Of a stretch of 64,000 nt of DNA, positions 47,659 through 56,740 are shown one piece after another. Numbering within the stretch: the first letter of the stretch is position 1; every line of letters begins with the position of its first letter. The notes under the pieces are model-generated. The model was not told the origin of the DNA and searched no databases. It saw only the letters and a list, made by a program, of their open reading frames with translations. Both the position numbers and the translations under genes were made by a program. The stretch is from Pseudohongiella sp. (lineage in GTDB: Bacteria; Pseudomonadota; Gammaproteobacteria; Pseudomonadales; Pseudohongiellaceae): the NCBI RefSeq assembly GCF_011050365.1, contig NZ_DRFV01000009.1, positions 1 to 64,000 of the forward strand, in the 5' to 3' direction.

Positions 47659-49170
47659 TTAATTTTCTGACAACGATAACTTTGCATTTCCACGTACTGT
47701 TTTACGCTTTCTTAAACGACGTATGCCTAGCCAGGCGCCGGTGATGCAGACAATGCTGACTCCTAACAGCAGGGGCCAAAGCACCAAATCCCACACCGGA
47801 CGTACCCGCAACCAATGAAACAGATCACCCCGATGCAAACCATAATGAAGCCATCGATACCACCGGGCATTTCTGTCTACTTTGCTGCGTATCACTCCAG
47901 TGAGCGGGTCCAGATAAAAACGCGTGGCCTGCTCGTCCGCTGCGATAACGCGGACGACTGGGAATTCACGGGCAACATGATGGCTGTAGTAATAAGCGTC
48001 ATCGCTATTCAGCACGGTCACACTGGCGGGCGGACGACCTCTCTGCAGTCGACGAGCAGCCAGCTCCAGGTCCTGCCGACTGAGCGTCGCAGGTATAAAG
48101 TTCTGGTCATATCGTTGCCGCACAAACCTGATTTCTGTTTCTGATCGTGCGCCATCTACATTAGTTGGTTCCAGTGCTGTGGTAACGAGATAGGGAGTGC
48201 CATTAAACATCCCGCCTTCAATTTGTACGACCCCTTCGGGCAAGGATTGTTGCGGGATGATTGAAACGATTTCCGAGATATCATCCCAGGTAAAATCCCC
48301 TCTTCTGATCAGCTGCGATTCCGCCTGCGCACCGGTGCTGCGCAGCATTCCCCAAGGGTTCATGGAAAACAACCCGCTGACTACCCAGCTCAGAACCAAC
48401 ACGCCGAAAATCAAACCCGTGTAGTGGTGCCATAATGCCCAGCCACGATAGGGTGAGCGCCGCCCATTGCGTCGGCGACGAAACTGACGAATTCCTATTA
48501 CCAGACCCGTCACGGTAAGAAAACAGCCGATTACTGAAAGCCAAATTACGGTCTGCGCCCAAGCGACGGTGTTTTTACGGACAAAAGTAGGATAGAGCCA
48601 ATGCGTAATAGAACCGGGATAATTCCAGAAACGCTGCCGGGCGCTGGTTGCCTGCACCACCTCTCCGGTGAGACTTGATACGTACCACTGCGTGGCCTGC
48701 TCATCATTGGCACCATATTGATATAGAGGTCTATGCGAATTAAAGGATCCGTATACCGTCCACTGATCGACGTCTACCAGTCCCAGAAAGCGGACTTGAC
48801 CCTTGATTTCTCTACGCTCGGCATAACGACGGGAGACCTGATCGGCAACATCCTGCGATACGCGCGAGAAGGTTCTGCCGTCAGCAAGATTGACAATATG
48901 ACTGCCGTCTTCACCAGACAGTCGCAGAACCGGCGTATCTGCCATCATCTCAAGCCGAAAGCCGTCAAACTGATACGCCTGCAAGGCACTGCGTTCAGAT
49001 AATGTGCAACACGATTCGGTTTGCAACTCCGACAGATTGGCAATTCTCTGCTGAGCGGTGATGTCCGGGAATTGCACATACATCATGACAAATCCCGACA
49101 AACACCAGAGTGCCATCACTACCCCGATAGCAATGCCCATATACCGGTGTAAAAGAAACAGATAGCGCAT
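47659..49170 (-). CDS. PepSY-domain transmembrane protein (PiuB/YcjX-type reductase-like)
   Basis: 503 residues from the ATG at 49170; a TTG 9 bp earlier is possible. The N-terminal RYLFLLHRYMGIAIGVVMALWCLSG is the family's first helix. Others lie near residues 208-228, 258-280 and 465-485. Two PepSY-like periplasmic regions lie between them. Conserved histidines (LLHRY, WALWHHYTGL, WLHYGLHRGDLFHW) are typical of members thought to bind haem and reduce metal chelates. It sits directly between the TonB receptor and the lipoprotein. Confidence 0.88.
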   Translation of the reverse strand: MRYLFLLHRYMGIAIGVVMALWCLSGFVMMYVQFPDITAQQRIANLSELQTESCCTLSERSALQAYQFDGFRLEMMADTPVLRLSGEDGSHIVNLADGRTFSRVSQDVADQVSRRYAERREIKGQVRFLGLVDVDQWTVYGSFNSHRPLYQYGANDEQATQWYVSSLTGEVVQATSARQRFWNYPGSITHWLYPTFVRKNTVAWAQTVIWLSVIGCFLTVTGLVIGIRQFRRRRNGRRSPYRGWALWHHYTGLIFGVLVLSWVVSGLFSMNPWGMLRSTGAQAESQLIRRGDFTWDDISEIVSIIPQQSLPEGVVQIEGGMFNGTPYLVTTALEPTNVDGARSETEIRFVRQRYDQNFIPATLSRQDLELAARRLQRGRPPASVTVLNSDDAYYYSHHVAREFPVVRVIAADEQATRFYLDPLTGVIRSKVDRNARWYRWLHYGLHRGDLFHWLRVRPVWDLVLWPLLLGVSIVCITGAWLGIRRLRKRKTVRGNAKLSLSEN

Positions 49171-49188
49171 CAATTGCAACCAGTAAAA

Positions 49189-51222
49189 CTAGAATTGATA
49201 GGTGTATCCCACATGCGCGGTTCTATGCATGCCAAGATTTCCGTACAGGTAAGTGCCACCGGTGTCCCGAGTCGCCCGATCTACCCGGGTGACATATTGC
49301 TCATCGGTGATATTTTCCAGTTTCAGCGTCAATCGGTGCTTGTCTCCGGCGCCAAAGTGGTAAAAACCGGAAATGTCCATTGCAGTGTAGTTGCCAGCCG
49401 TCGAAGCCTGCCGCTCGTTAATATCGCCTACATAGTTGGCAGCAAGCGTCATCCCCCATGCAGCACCCGACGGCTCGTAGTTCAGGCTCAATTTAGCCTC
49501 CCTATCGGGAATACTGGTGAGCTGCCCGCCAGCATTATTCAAACGCGCACGCGTATGGGTGAAACTGACGTTGCCGTGCCAGTCTTCACTGAGCAACATT
49601 GCGGCAATCAGCTCAGCGCCACGCACCCGTACCGTATCATCGGAATTTACGAAACTCTCTCCCGTGACACCACTGATAACAATTGGCACATACGAATCAA
49701 TATAGTCAGTGATTTTTCTGTTGAAGCTTATCAACTCGTATTGCAAGTCGCCAAAAACGCCACCAATACCCACATTGATATTTCTGCTTTTCTCTGGCTT
49801 CAGATCGGGATTACCTACGGCGAACCAGCCATCATCAGGTATGCCGTTATTGTCTGCGTCATAGAGCTCATTGAGAAACAACTGCTCAGCATCGGGCAGG
49901 CGAAACGAGGTACCCAGATTGGTCGTCAGATACAGCGCATCGCTCAGCTGGTGGCGCGCGCTCAGATTCCAGACCGTAGAATTTTGCACATTGGATGGCC
50001 GGTTGCTGCGCACACCCACTGCGATGGAAGTGTTCTCAAGCAGTTGTTCCGTGGTTCGCAACTGCAGGAATGCAGCGTTTACTTTTTCGCGTTGATCGGC
50101 GATGCGCCATACGTCATCCTCGCCGGAAAAGCTTTGATGATCCAGACCAGCAATGTATTCCAGACCATTGCCATCGTTGAATTTCGCCACCGCCGTTAGA
50201 CCGTAGTCATCATATCCCCAATAGGAGCCATCATTGAGCACCTGCAAACCACCGGTCATCTGCCCGCTGTCATCAAGCTCATTGTGTACGCGCGTGTAGC
50301 GCGTGTCCCAGGAATGGAAATAGCCTTTAACGTACAGGGAGACATTATCGCCGACATTCAAATCCACTTTTGCCGTTACGATATCCTCAATACGATCATT
50401 CACCGTCTCCGCATTTCGGAAAGGTCTTGAGAAATCCAGCTCACTTTCGCCATGCTGATACTGCAGCGACAAACGCGTATCCTGATTGATGGCCCAGCCG
50501 TATTTCAGACCCAGCACATTGACTTCGTAGCCACGGCGACGCTGGGTGGCGCTGGGTTGAGCGTCCGCGTCGCTGAAAGGTTGATAGCCTCGCGCCTGGT
50601 CGCGGGACGCATAGGCAACAAACTGATGATCACCGACACTGCTTCGGTGATACCCGTTGATATTGCCGCCCCCATTGGAATGGGCACCCACACCCACCGC
50701 ACTGTCGCTGGAGCGGGTGAAACTTTTGGTGACAATATTGATGACACCACTGACGGCCTGAGTACCATAGAATATTCCCTGGCCGCCTTTGAGAACCTCT
50801 ATACGCTCAATCATATGAGAGGGGATGGTATCCAGTGGACTGGTTCCATTGTAGAGTCGATTGGTGATCCGCACGCCATCAATCAACCAGAGAATTTCCT
50901 GCGCTCTGGACCCCTGCAGAGACGCATCGAAGTAGTCAAAAGGCCCATTTTTCGGCGCAATGTGCAGGCCAGGCACCAGCATCTGCAGGGCCTGGCTGAC
51001 GTCAGTGAAGCTTTGGCGCTCCAGTTGCTCGGCGGTTATGATTTCAAGGCGACTGCCGTAGTTGCGCAAGTCCTGAGGAACGGTGTCCTCAATACTGTGA
51101 CCGCGGACCGTAATTTCCTCAACAGACTGAGCCGCGGCCAATGGCGTTTGCAGTGCCAATCCCGGTGCCAATCCCAGTGCCATCGCCAATACCGTGCGCC
51201 GAGCTGTAATTCCGTTTTCCAC
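49189..51222 (-). CDS. TonB-dependent outer-membrane receptor
   Basis: 677 residues. Signal peptide (about 1-31), then the TonB-box-like stretch EEITVRGHS and the plug domain (RLEIITAEQLERQSFTDVSQAL, IERIEVLKGGQGIFYGTQAVSGVINIVTK). The 22-strand-type barrel ends in HVGYTYQF, with C-terminal Phe. The plug matches vitamin-B12/siderophore-type receptors. Co-transcription with a PepSY protein points to iron- or other metal-chelate uptake. It is divergent from a membrane-bound regulator at 51431, with palindromic sites in between. Confidence 0.92.
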   Translation of the reverse strand: MENGITARRTVLAMALGLAPGLALQTPLAAAQSVEEITVRGHSIEDTVPQDLRNYGSRLEIITAEQLERQSFTDVSQALQMLVPGLHIAPKNGPFDYFDASLQGSRAQEILWLIDGVRITNRLYNGTSPLDTIPSHMIERIEVLKGGQGIFYGTQAVSGVINIVTKSFTRSSDSAVGVGAHSNGGGNINGYHRSSVGDHQFVAYASRDQARGYQPFSDADAQPSATQRRRGYEVNVLGLKYGWAINQDTRLSLQYQHGESELDFSRPFRNAETVNDRIEDIVTAKVDLNVGDNVSLYVKGYFHSWDTRYTRVHNELDDSGQMTGGLQVLNDGSYWGYDDYGLTAVAKFNDGNGLEYIAGLDHQSFSGEDDVWRIADQREKVNAAFLQLRTTEQLLENTSIAVGVRSNRPSNVQNSTVWNLSARHQLSDALYLTTNLGTSFRLPDAEQLFLNELYDADNNGIPDDGWFAVGNPDLKPEKSRNINVGIGGVFGDLQYELISFNRKITDYIDSYVPIVISGVTGESFVNSDDTVRVRGAELIAAMLLSEDWHGNVSFTHTRARLNNAGGQLTSIPDREAKLSLNYEPSGAAWGMTLAANYVGDINERQASTAGNYTAMDISGFYHFGAGDKHRLTLKLENITDEQYVTRVDRATRDTGGTYLYGNLGMHRTAHVGYTYQF

Positions 51223-51294
51223 CCTGACTCCCTTCTCTGCTCAGTTGCCAAATAACAATTTAGCGTAGACAATGTGCTGCGAATGCGGCCTGTA

Positions 51295-51312
51295 CACTAT
51301 GCATGCACAGTG
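51295..51312. promoter_or_regulatory. candidate operator between the TonB receptor and its divergent regulator
   Basis: An 18-bp near-perfect palindrome CACTATGCATGCACAGTG about 75 bp upstream of the TonB receptor start. It does not match a Fur box; the regulator at 51431 is the nearest candidate. Confidence 0.45.
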
Positions 51313-51345
51313 GGCGCAAACACCTTAAGGCGCAAGCAAGCGGCT

Positions 51346-51385
51346 GTTATATAACTGTTTGTATAACGTTAACGCTAATGTTAAC
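51346..51385. promoter_or_regulatory. paired palindromic sites upstream of the regulator gene
   Basis: GTTATATAAC (51346-51355) is followed by two GTTAAC hexamers (51368-51373 and 51380-51385), 12 bp apart from start to start. They lie 46-85 bp before the regulator's ATG and may be autoregulatory. Confidence 0.4.
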
Positions 51386-51430
51386 GGCAGCCAGCCCCAT
51401 TTCCCCGGGCCCGTTAAGCACTGAGTCATC

Positions 51431-52792
51431 ATGAACCGCGACAAGGACACACATATTCTGCCCAGCGACGTGTTTTCGCCTGAGCAACTACAGGATCTCT
51501 ATCAACGCATCGTTGATAGCGGCGCTCTGGGACGGTCCAGAATTTATGCTGCGCTACTGGAGTACCTGCTGAAAAGTGCGGGAAACGGGCGCTCCCCTAA
51601 AGAGATTGAAATTGCTATCGATGTGCTGGGGCGCGGCAGTGATTTCGATGTCAGCAAGGATTCGGTGGTGAGGGTCTACATCCACCAACTACGCAAACGT
51701 CTGGACACTTACTATCGCAAACATGAGCGGGAAGCCTCGCATCACATCATCATTCCCAAAGGCGAGTACACGATAGCAGCCGTTCCTACGCAGGCAGCCG
51801 CGTCATCAGGGTCGCACTATGTGACTGATGACCACGGCTACTCCGGTCAGACTTCAGAAAACCGACCGCCACGTAGCCGCCTTGCTATAACACTGATGAG
51901 CGTGCTGATCGTCTTACTGGCACTCAACGTGATCATCATGAGTTGGCCACAGCCCGATTCAGACGCATCGCTGAGTACTGCAACCAGAATCGATCCGCAA
52001 GTTGCCGAACACCCTGTTTGGTCTACCATTCTCAATGATGAGCTACCGATACTGGTGGTCATGGGTGACTATTACATCTTTGGCGAACTGGATGAGTATG
52101 GGCGCATTGGCCGCATGGTGCGTGATTTCAATATCAATTCCAGGCGAGACCTGAACACTCTGTTTTTAAATGACAGTACGATGATTGATCAATACATTGA
52201 TCTGGACATGACATATATGCCTGAAGGCAGTGCCTACGCGCTGGCTCAGATCACACCCATACTCCACAGCTCGGGCAAGCCGGTGGAAGTGACCATGATG
52301 TCTCGCTTGAGCACCCACGATCTGCGTAAAAATCACGTCATCTATATTGGCTACGTCAGTGCCATGGATAAGCTGCACAACCTTTACTTTGCAGCCTCGG
52401 GTCTGCAAGTTGGCAGAACATATGACGAATTGTACAACAAGGACTCTCAGGCGTTTTACACCAGCGATGCGGGGCTTCCCGAGCAAGGCCAGGCATTTCG
52501 TGACATGGGGCTTTTGGCGACTTTCCCGGCCGCCCAAGGGAATCAGTTCCTGATTGTCGCCGGCACGCGTGATGCGGGACTGATGCATGCCGCGCAGGCC
52601 GTTGCCAGCACCGAATCTTTGCAGCAGGTTGATAATGCGTTGTCGCTGTCGTCTGAACGCGGACAGGCCAGTCATGAAGCCTTATTCGAAGTGTTCGGAA
52701 TGGATCGCATGAATTTCGATGCCAATTTGCTCTACACCCGTGAGATCGATCCACGCCAGGTCTGGGGTAACGCCCCCACTTCCACCCGTTAA
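51431..52792 (+). CDS. membrane-anchored winged-helix regulator
   Basis: 453 residues. The N-terminus (about 15-115, GRSRIYAALLEYLLKSAGNG, SKDSVVRVYIHQLRKRLDTYY, PKGEYTIAAV) matches winged-helix domains found at the N-terminus of membrane-bound ToxR/CadC-like signal proteins. One transmembrane helix follows (about 155-175). The periplasmic part (about 180-450) is of unknown fold; its VVMGDYYIFGE and TRDAGLMHAAQAV resemble a ligand-binding domain. It is divergent from the TonB/PepSY operon and the likely regulator of it, sensing an extracytoplasmic signal. This is a context inference. Confidence 0.75.
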   Translation: MNRDKDTHILPSDVFSPEQLQDLYQRIVDSGALGRSRIYAALLEYLLKSAGNGRSPKEIEIAIDVLGRGSDFDVSKDSVVRVYIHQLRKRLDTYYRKHEREASHHIIIPKGEYTIAAVPTQAAASSGSHYVTDDHGYSGQTSENRPPRSRLAITLMSVLIVLLALNVIIMSWPQPDSDASLSTATRIDPQVAEHPVWSTILNDELPILVVMGDYYIFGELDEYGRIGRMVRDFNINSRRDLNTLFLNDSTMIDQYIDLDMTYMPEGSAYALAQITPILHSSGKPVEVTMMSRLSTHDLRKNHVIYIGYVSAMDKLHNLYFAASGLQVGRTYDELYNKDSQAFYTSDAGLPEQGQAFRDMGLLATFPAAQGNQFLIVAGTRDAGLMHAAQAVASTESLQQVDNALSLSSERGQASHEALFEVFGMDRMNFDANLLYTREIDPRQVWGNAPTSTR

Positions 52793-52906
52793 GTTGGCCG
52801 GGGTTCTACATTTGGGAGAAAGTTCTTCGTCCCGTCCGCCAGAGCGAAGGTGCCGTTGCATTGGATCAGCAATGGCACCGCGCAATGGCGACAATAAGCA
52901 GCGACG

Positions 52907-54025
52907 TCAGAAGCTGTAGGCGGCGCGCATCAGGAAGATATTAACGTTCTCGTCGCCGAACCGGCCATCTGTTACATCGGAGAAGATCAGATTGGCCATG
53001 AAGCGCAGGTTGGACGAAACATAATAGTTCACACCCAAAGTGACGTTGTCCATCTCCCCGCCGACGATGCCGCTGTCATCCAGGTCCGCGCTGCTGTAAC
53101 GGGCAGCCACTTCCCACGCGCCACTACTGCCCGACGGACTTATGCCGCCGAAAACACCGCCGCGGTAGCTGCGGGATTCACCGGTCAATACATAGCTGGC
53201 CTGCACGTGGTAACCACCGAAGCTTGGGCTGCTGGCACCGTCGCGATCCAGATTCACACTGAGGTACTCCGCCTCGGCTGAAAAAGGACCAGCCTGATAG
53301 GCCAGTTCCAGCCCCAACTTGGCCGTGGAACTGACATTGCTGATGGAGCCCGTGTCGATGACTCGGACGCCATTGGCAGGGCGAGACTCGGGACGTTCGC
53401 GCAAGCGAATACTGTTCTTCGTGCCCAGGTCCTCAACCGCACCCGACACACCCAAGTGGATCACGCTGCTACCATCATTGACCGGATTGAAGACCACGCG
53501 CCCGGCCACGCCTATCGGGTCGTTGCCAGTACTGGACTGGTTAATGGCATTGGTATAGACCATGCTCTGGAAGATGATCGGCCCCTGCGACATGTGATAA
53601 CTGAGCCCCAGACGGCGTGAATCCACCACCAGATTGCTGGGGGCCGATCGCTCGATGAAGGTGATATTGTTGGAACTGGCAATTTCGCTCAGTCCCATCG
53701 GAACCTTCACCTGCCCGATAATCACACGGCCTGGCCCCAGCGATCGGCGCAAGCGCACGTCATTGGCCGAGGCGCTGCCGCCGGCAAAATCGTATTCGAT
53801 CTGGAAATCCCAGTCATCAGTCAAGGTGCCATCGACGCCAAGACGGCCGCGACGGAGCAAAGTGCCGCTACCCAGTTCCGGGTTATTGTCGGCATCAACG
53901 AAGGCGGCATCGAAATGAGCCCGACCGCGGACATCGAACTCAGGCTGGGCCCAAGCAGTTCCGGTTGCCGCGACGCTAATTGCAGTCATAAGGGAAAGCT
54001 TTATCCAAGTAGGTTTCGTAGTCAC
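52907..54025 (-). CDS. phosphate-selective-type porin (OprO/OprP-like)
   Basis: 372 residues. Signal peptide through TAWA (26). The start of the mature part, EFDVRGRAHFDAAFVDAD, is followed by RRGRLGVDGTLTDDWDFQIEYDF and LGPGRVIIGQVKVPMGLSE, all typical of the OprP/OprO porin family, which trimerises and conducts phosphate. C-terminal strand NIFLMRAAYSF. Two Pho-box-like sequences upstream (54116-54174, minus strand) support induction under phosphate starvation by PhoB. Monocistronic. Confidence 0.85.
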   Translation of the reverse strand: MTTKPTWIKLSLMTAISVAATGTAWAQPEFDVRGRAHFDAAFVDADNNPELGSGTLLRRGRLGVDGTLTDDWDFQIEYDFAGGSASANDVRLRRSLGPGRVIIGQVKVPMGLSEIASSNNITFIERSAPSNLVVDSRRLGLSYHMSQGPIIFQSMVYTNAINQSSTGNDPIGVAGRVVFNPVNDGSSVIHLGVSGAVEDLGTKNSIRLRERPESRPANGVRVIDTGSISNVSSTAKLGLELAYQAGPFSAEAEYLSVNLDRDGASSPSFGGYHVQASYVLTGESRSYRGGVFGGISPSGSSGAWEVAARYSSADLDDSGIVGGEMDNVTLGVNYYVSSNLRFMANLIFSDVTDGRFGDENVNIFLMRAAYSF

Positions 54026-54115
54026 ATTAGTCTCCAGATCGCCGGTATCGCCCCGCGCATAGATTTCAGATTTCCGTCCTTTTTGTTAAGGACGGGCGCA
54101 GAATATTACCAAAAC

Positions 54116-54174
54116 ATGACGGTTTCGTGACAATAAGACATATTAGTGACAAAAAAAAGACTGTTTCGTGACAA
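54116..54174 (-). promoter_or_regulatory. two Pho-box-like PhoB sites upstream of the porin
   Basis: On the minus strand, TTGTCAC-GAAA-CCGTCAT (54116-54133) has the 7-4-7 layout of a Pho box (CTGTCAT-N4-CTGTCAT). TTGTCAC-GAAA-CAGTCTT (54157-54174) is a second copy, and a TGTCAC half site lies near 54145-54150. They lie 90-150 bp upstream of the porin start, as expected for activation by PhoB. Confidence 0.65.
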
Positions 54175-54296
54175 TGGGCCGTTTAGCGAGCCTGGAATCT
54201 AGCCAACCAGGAATTGGCATGCCTGACGGTTCTTTTTTATTTTTGACCCCTTTAACCAAATCACGATCAACACGTGATAATCCAAAGGGACAAGAC

Positions 54297-54319
54297 TATA
54301 ATACTGTATATATGTACAG
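54297..54319 (+). promoter_or_regulatory. TATAAT -10 and overlapping LexA (SOS) box of the HNH endonuclease gene
   Basis: The -10 hexamer TATAAT (54297-54302) is followed at once by CTGT-ATATATGT-ACAG (54304-54319), a canonical CTGT-N8-ACAG LexA box with an AT-rich core, placed over the transcription start. The -35 region is weak (GTGATA near 54274). This layout predicts tight LexA repression and DNA-damage induction. Confidence 0.8.
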
Positions 54320-54347
54320 TTATCATAATTCCTTCAGGAGGACCGAC

Positions 54348-55955
54348 ATGTACGTTGATACGACCATTGAGGCTACTGAACAGGCGAGTTATTCAGGCAC
54401 TGATTCGGATACGGAAACATGCCCCGATTCATACAACTGTAGCGCGGATCCGACCCCTGTTGTGGCTGGCATAGACATTCCCGCTGACAATGATGCCCTG
54501 GTGGCAGCCATCACCACCCTCGCCGGCCACATCAACGCTGCCCAACATCGCTTCCTGAAACTGCTGGCCGCCCTGATCGAACGCAATGCCTGGGGTGCTG
54601 GCGGTGGCATCAAATCGCCGGCGCACTGGCTCAATTATTACTGCGGCATTGATCTCGGCGCCGCCCGGGAAAAAGTGCGGGTGGCAAAGTCCCTGGCAGA
54701 CCTGCCACAGATAGACAGGGCCTTCGCCAGCGGCGCCATCAGCTATTCCAAGGTACGTGCCATGACCCGCAGCGCCACGCCGCAGAACGAGACCCAACTG
54801 CTGAATATTGCCCGCCATGGCACCGCCCAGCACATGGAGAATCTGGTACGCAAATATCAGCGCGCAGAACGTCTGGTGCAAGGCCAGAGCCATGCCGGAA
54901 GCAACAAGTCGGACGCCGCAGCCGCCCAGTTTGCCGGCCGGGAGCTGCGCTGGTATTTCGATGAAGATGGCATGCTGGTAGTCCGCGGGCGGCTGACACC
55001 GGAAGATGGCGCGATGTTCATCAAGGCCATCGACGCGGCATTTGCACAGCTGCAGCTGCCCGACGAGGACAGTGCCTCGCAGGTTGATGTTGATGCAGAT
55101 GCTTGTGCAGACGCAGACAACGATCCGGCAGACGCGTGCAAAAACGTTTCCGCGGAAACGTTTTCCGACAGCCAGGCACCGGTACACCAGCAAGACGTTT
55201 CCGCAGAAACGCTTGATGATTCACAGCACACGGACACCTTCGCGCAGAAACGCGCCGACGCCCTGATGCTGTTAGCTGAGCAGAGCGTTGTATACAGCAA
55301 ACAGGGACTGTCGCCACTGACCCCGCCACAACGCCATCAACTGATCATCCACATCGAAAAGGACACGCTCAACCAGAGCGCAGGGCATCACTGCAGTATC
55401 GAGCAGGGCCCCTTCCTGTCACCCGCCACCGCCCGACGTCTTGCCTGTGACACCGCGCTGACCACGGTGATGGAAGACAGCGACGGCAATGTGCTCAATG
55501 TCGGACGCAAGACCCGCAGCATCTCGCCGGCCATGCGCCGCGCTCTCACCCGCCGTGATTGTGGCTGTCGTTTCCCCGGCTGTACCGAAACTCGGTTTGT
55601 TGACGCGCACCACATTCACCACTGGTGCGATGGCGGCGAAACCCGGCTGGATAATCTGGTGCTGTTGTGCCGGCGTCACCACCGGCTGGTACACGAACAG
55701 AATTTTGCACTGATCAATCACGGTGCGGGCAACATCGAGTTGCGCCGCCCCGACCAGCAGATCCTGCCCAGGGCGCTGTTTCCCCAGTTCAACGAGCAGG
55801 CCTGCCAGCTCGAACGACTGGCAATCGAACGCCAGCATCAACACATGGGCATGGATATCGATGAACGCACTGCCGTGACCCGATGGCAAGGGGAGCGGAT
55901 GGATTATTCCCGGGCGGTGGCGGCGTTGCAACGTGTGGCGGCAGATTGGGCATAG
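54348..55955 (+). CDS. DUF222/13E12-type HNH endonuclease, SOS-boxed
   Basis: 535 residues from the ATG at 54348 behind AGGAGGA; the longer ORF from 54168 runs through the promoter. A DUF222 helical region (about 55-260, with SPAHWLNYYCGIDLGAAREKV and ALMRSATP-like repeats) is followed by an acidic, repetitive linker (about 245-300) and the C-terminal HNH nuclease: RRDCGCRFPGC, FVDAHHIHHW, DNLVLLCRRHHRLVHE (about 400-450). All metal and catalytic His/Asn/Cys residues are present. A LexA box overlaps its promoter, and a relic copy with the same box lies at 45971-46270. The role in DNA-damage response or as a mobile gene is open. Confidence 0.9.
   Translation: MYVDTTIEATEQASYSGTDSDTETCPDSYNCSADPTPVVAGIDIPADNDALVAAITTLAGHINAAQHRFLKLLAALIERNAWGAGGGIKSPAHWLNYYCGIDLGAAREKVRVAKSLADLPQIDRAFASGAISYSKVRAMTRSATPQNETQLLNIARHGTAQHMENLVRKYQRAERLVQGQSHAGSNKSDAAAAQFAGRELRWYFDEDGMLVVRGRLTPEDGAMFIKAIDAAFAQLQLPDEDSASQVDVDADACADADNDPADACKNVSAETFSDSQAPVHQQDVSAETLDDSQHTDTFAQKRADALMLLAEQSVVYSKQGLSPLTPPQRHQLIIHIEKDTLNQSAGHHCSIEQGPFLSPATARRLACDTALTTVMEDSDGNVLNVGRKTRSISPAMRRALTRRDCGCRFPGCTETRFVDAHHIHHWCDGGETRLDNLVLLCRRHHRLVHEQNFALINHGAGNIELRRPDQQILPRALFPQFNEQACQLERLAIERQHQHMGMDIDERTAVTRWQGERMDYSRAVAALQRVAADWA
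55141..55164 (+). repeat. perfect palindrome within the HNH gene's linker
   Basis: A 24-bp perfect palindrome built on CGTTTCCGCGGAAACG with AAAA/TTTT flanks. A related imperfect copy (ACGTTTCCGCAGAAACGC) lies at 55195-55212. They encode the repeated peptides VSAETFSDSQ and VSAETLDDSQ. Confidence 0.8.
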
Positions 55956-55989
55956 ACCGAGCTCTGAAACGCCTGGCCGTAACGGTTAA

Positions 55990-56550
55990 CTATTCAGAAT
56001 CTTTGACACTTCGCCAAAGGGGCCTGAGAACAAGACGCGCAAACATAAACCCGGCGATTATGAGTGGAAGTATCAAGGACACAAAATAGGGTCCGCTGAC
56101 CCCTTGATAACCAATGCCAAAGGTATTAGCCAGATTAAGACAAAAGAACAGGAGGCCACTCAGATAAAGCGCAGCGTAAGCTAACTTCGATGACAATTTC
56201 TTAACCTTGATTCGACGCATATTTCTAAAAATATAAGCGAAGAACACCACATAGTTCGCAGCCATGAGCGCACTGCTCATTTTCCAGGTCAAGACTTCGC
56301 TGAATCCCAAACCAAATAGCATGACTGGCAAAACGGAAAAAAATGCGTCAACCAGGCCAATATTGACCATCATTGCGATGCCCAGTGCATCACCACGCCT
56401 GACATGAGCTTCCTGTTTGTGTTGATATGCCGACACAACACCCGCAAACCCAGCCAATGCTACCGAAACCTGGGTAATTGTTAGCAGTTGATCTGTTCCA
56501 TCCAAAACCTTAGCTCCTGAGACCGCCGAACTTCTGCTTCGCGTGGCCAA
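55990..56550 (-). CDS. hypothetical membrane protein
   Basis: 186 residues if read from a TTG at 56550; a TTG at 56505 with GGAG about 8 bp upstream is a better-supported start (about 171 residues, beginning LDGTDQLLTITQVSVALAGF). Five hydrophobic segments are predicted. LTITQVSVALAGFAGVVSAY at the N-terminus resembles small uncharacterised membrane proteins of aquatic bacteria. No function assigned. It is the last backbone gene before the integrated element. Confidence 0.55.
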   Translation of the reverse strand: MATRSRSSAVSGAKVLDGTDQLLTITQVSVALAGFAGVVSAYQHKQEAHVRRGDALGIAMMVNIGLVDAFFSVLPVMLFGLGFSEVLTWKMSSALMAANYVVFFAYIFRNMRRIKVKKLSSKLAYAALYLSGLLFFCLNLANTFGIGYQGVSGPYFVSLILPLIIAGFMFARLVLRPLWRSVKDSE

Positions 56551-56685
56551 CAGTTATTGGACAAGAAGTCATTTTTTTCGGATTTTTAATTTTGCCACGA
56601 GCGAGTATACCGTTTTCTCGCCAAATGTTTGCTTTTGCGCCAACCGCAGGCTGGGCATAGCTCGAGCGCCAGGATAGCCGCGCCT

Positions 56686-56704
56686 ATCGAACCGGCACGG
56701 AGTT
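56686..56704. other. second, degenerate tRNA-Leu 3'-end fragment (possible older att scar)
   Basis: ATCGAACCGGCACGGAGTT differs by one base from the T-arm part of the att repeat at 56758-56776. It lies 55 bp outside attL in the same orientation, as an earlier integration/excision would leave. Confidence 0.45.
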
Positions 56705-56740
56705 CACCTTGCCAGGTATGAGTATGAATCGGATTGTAAG

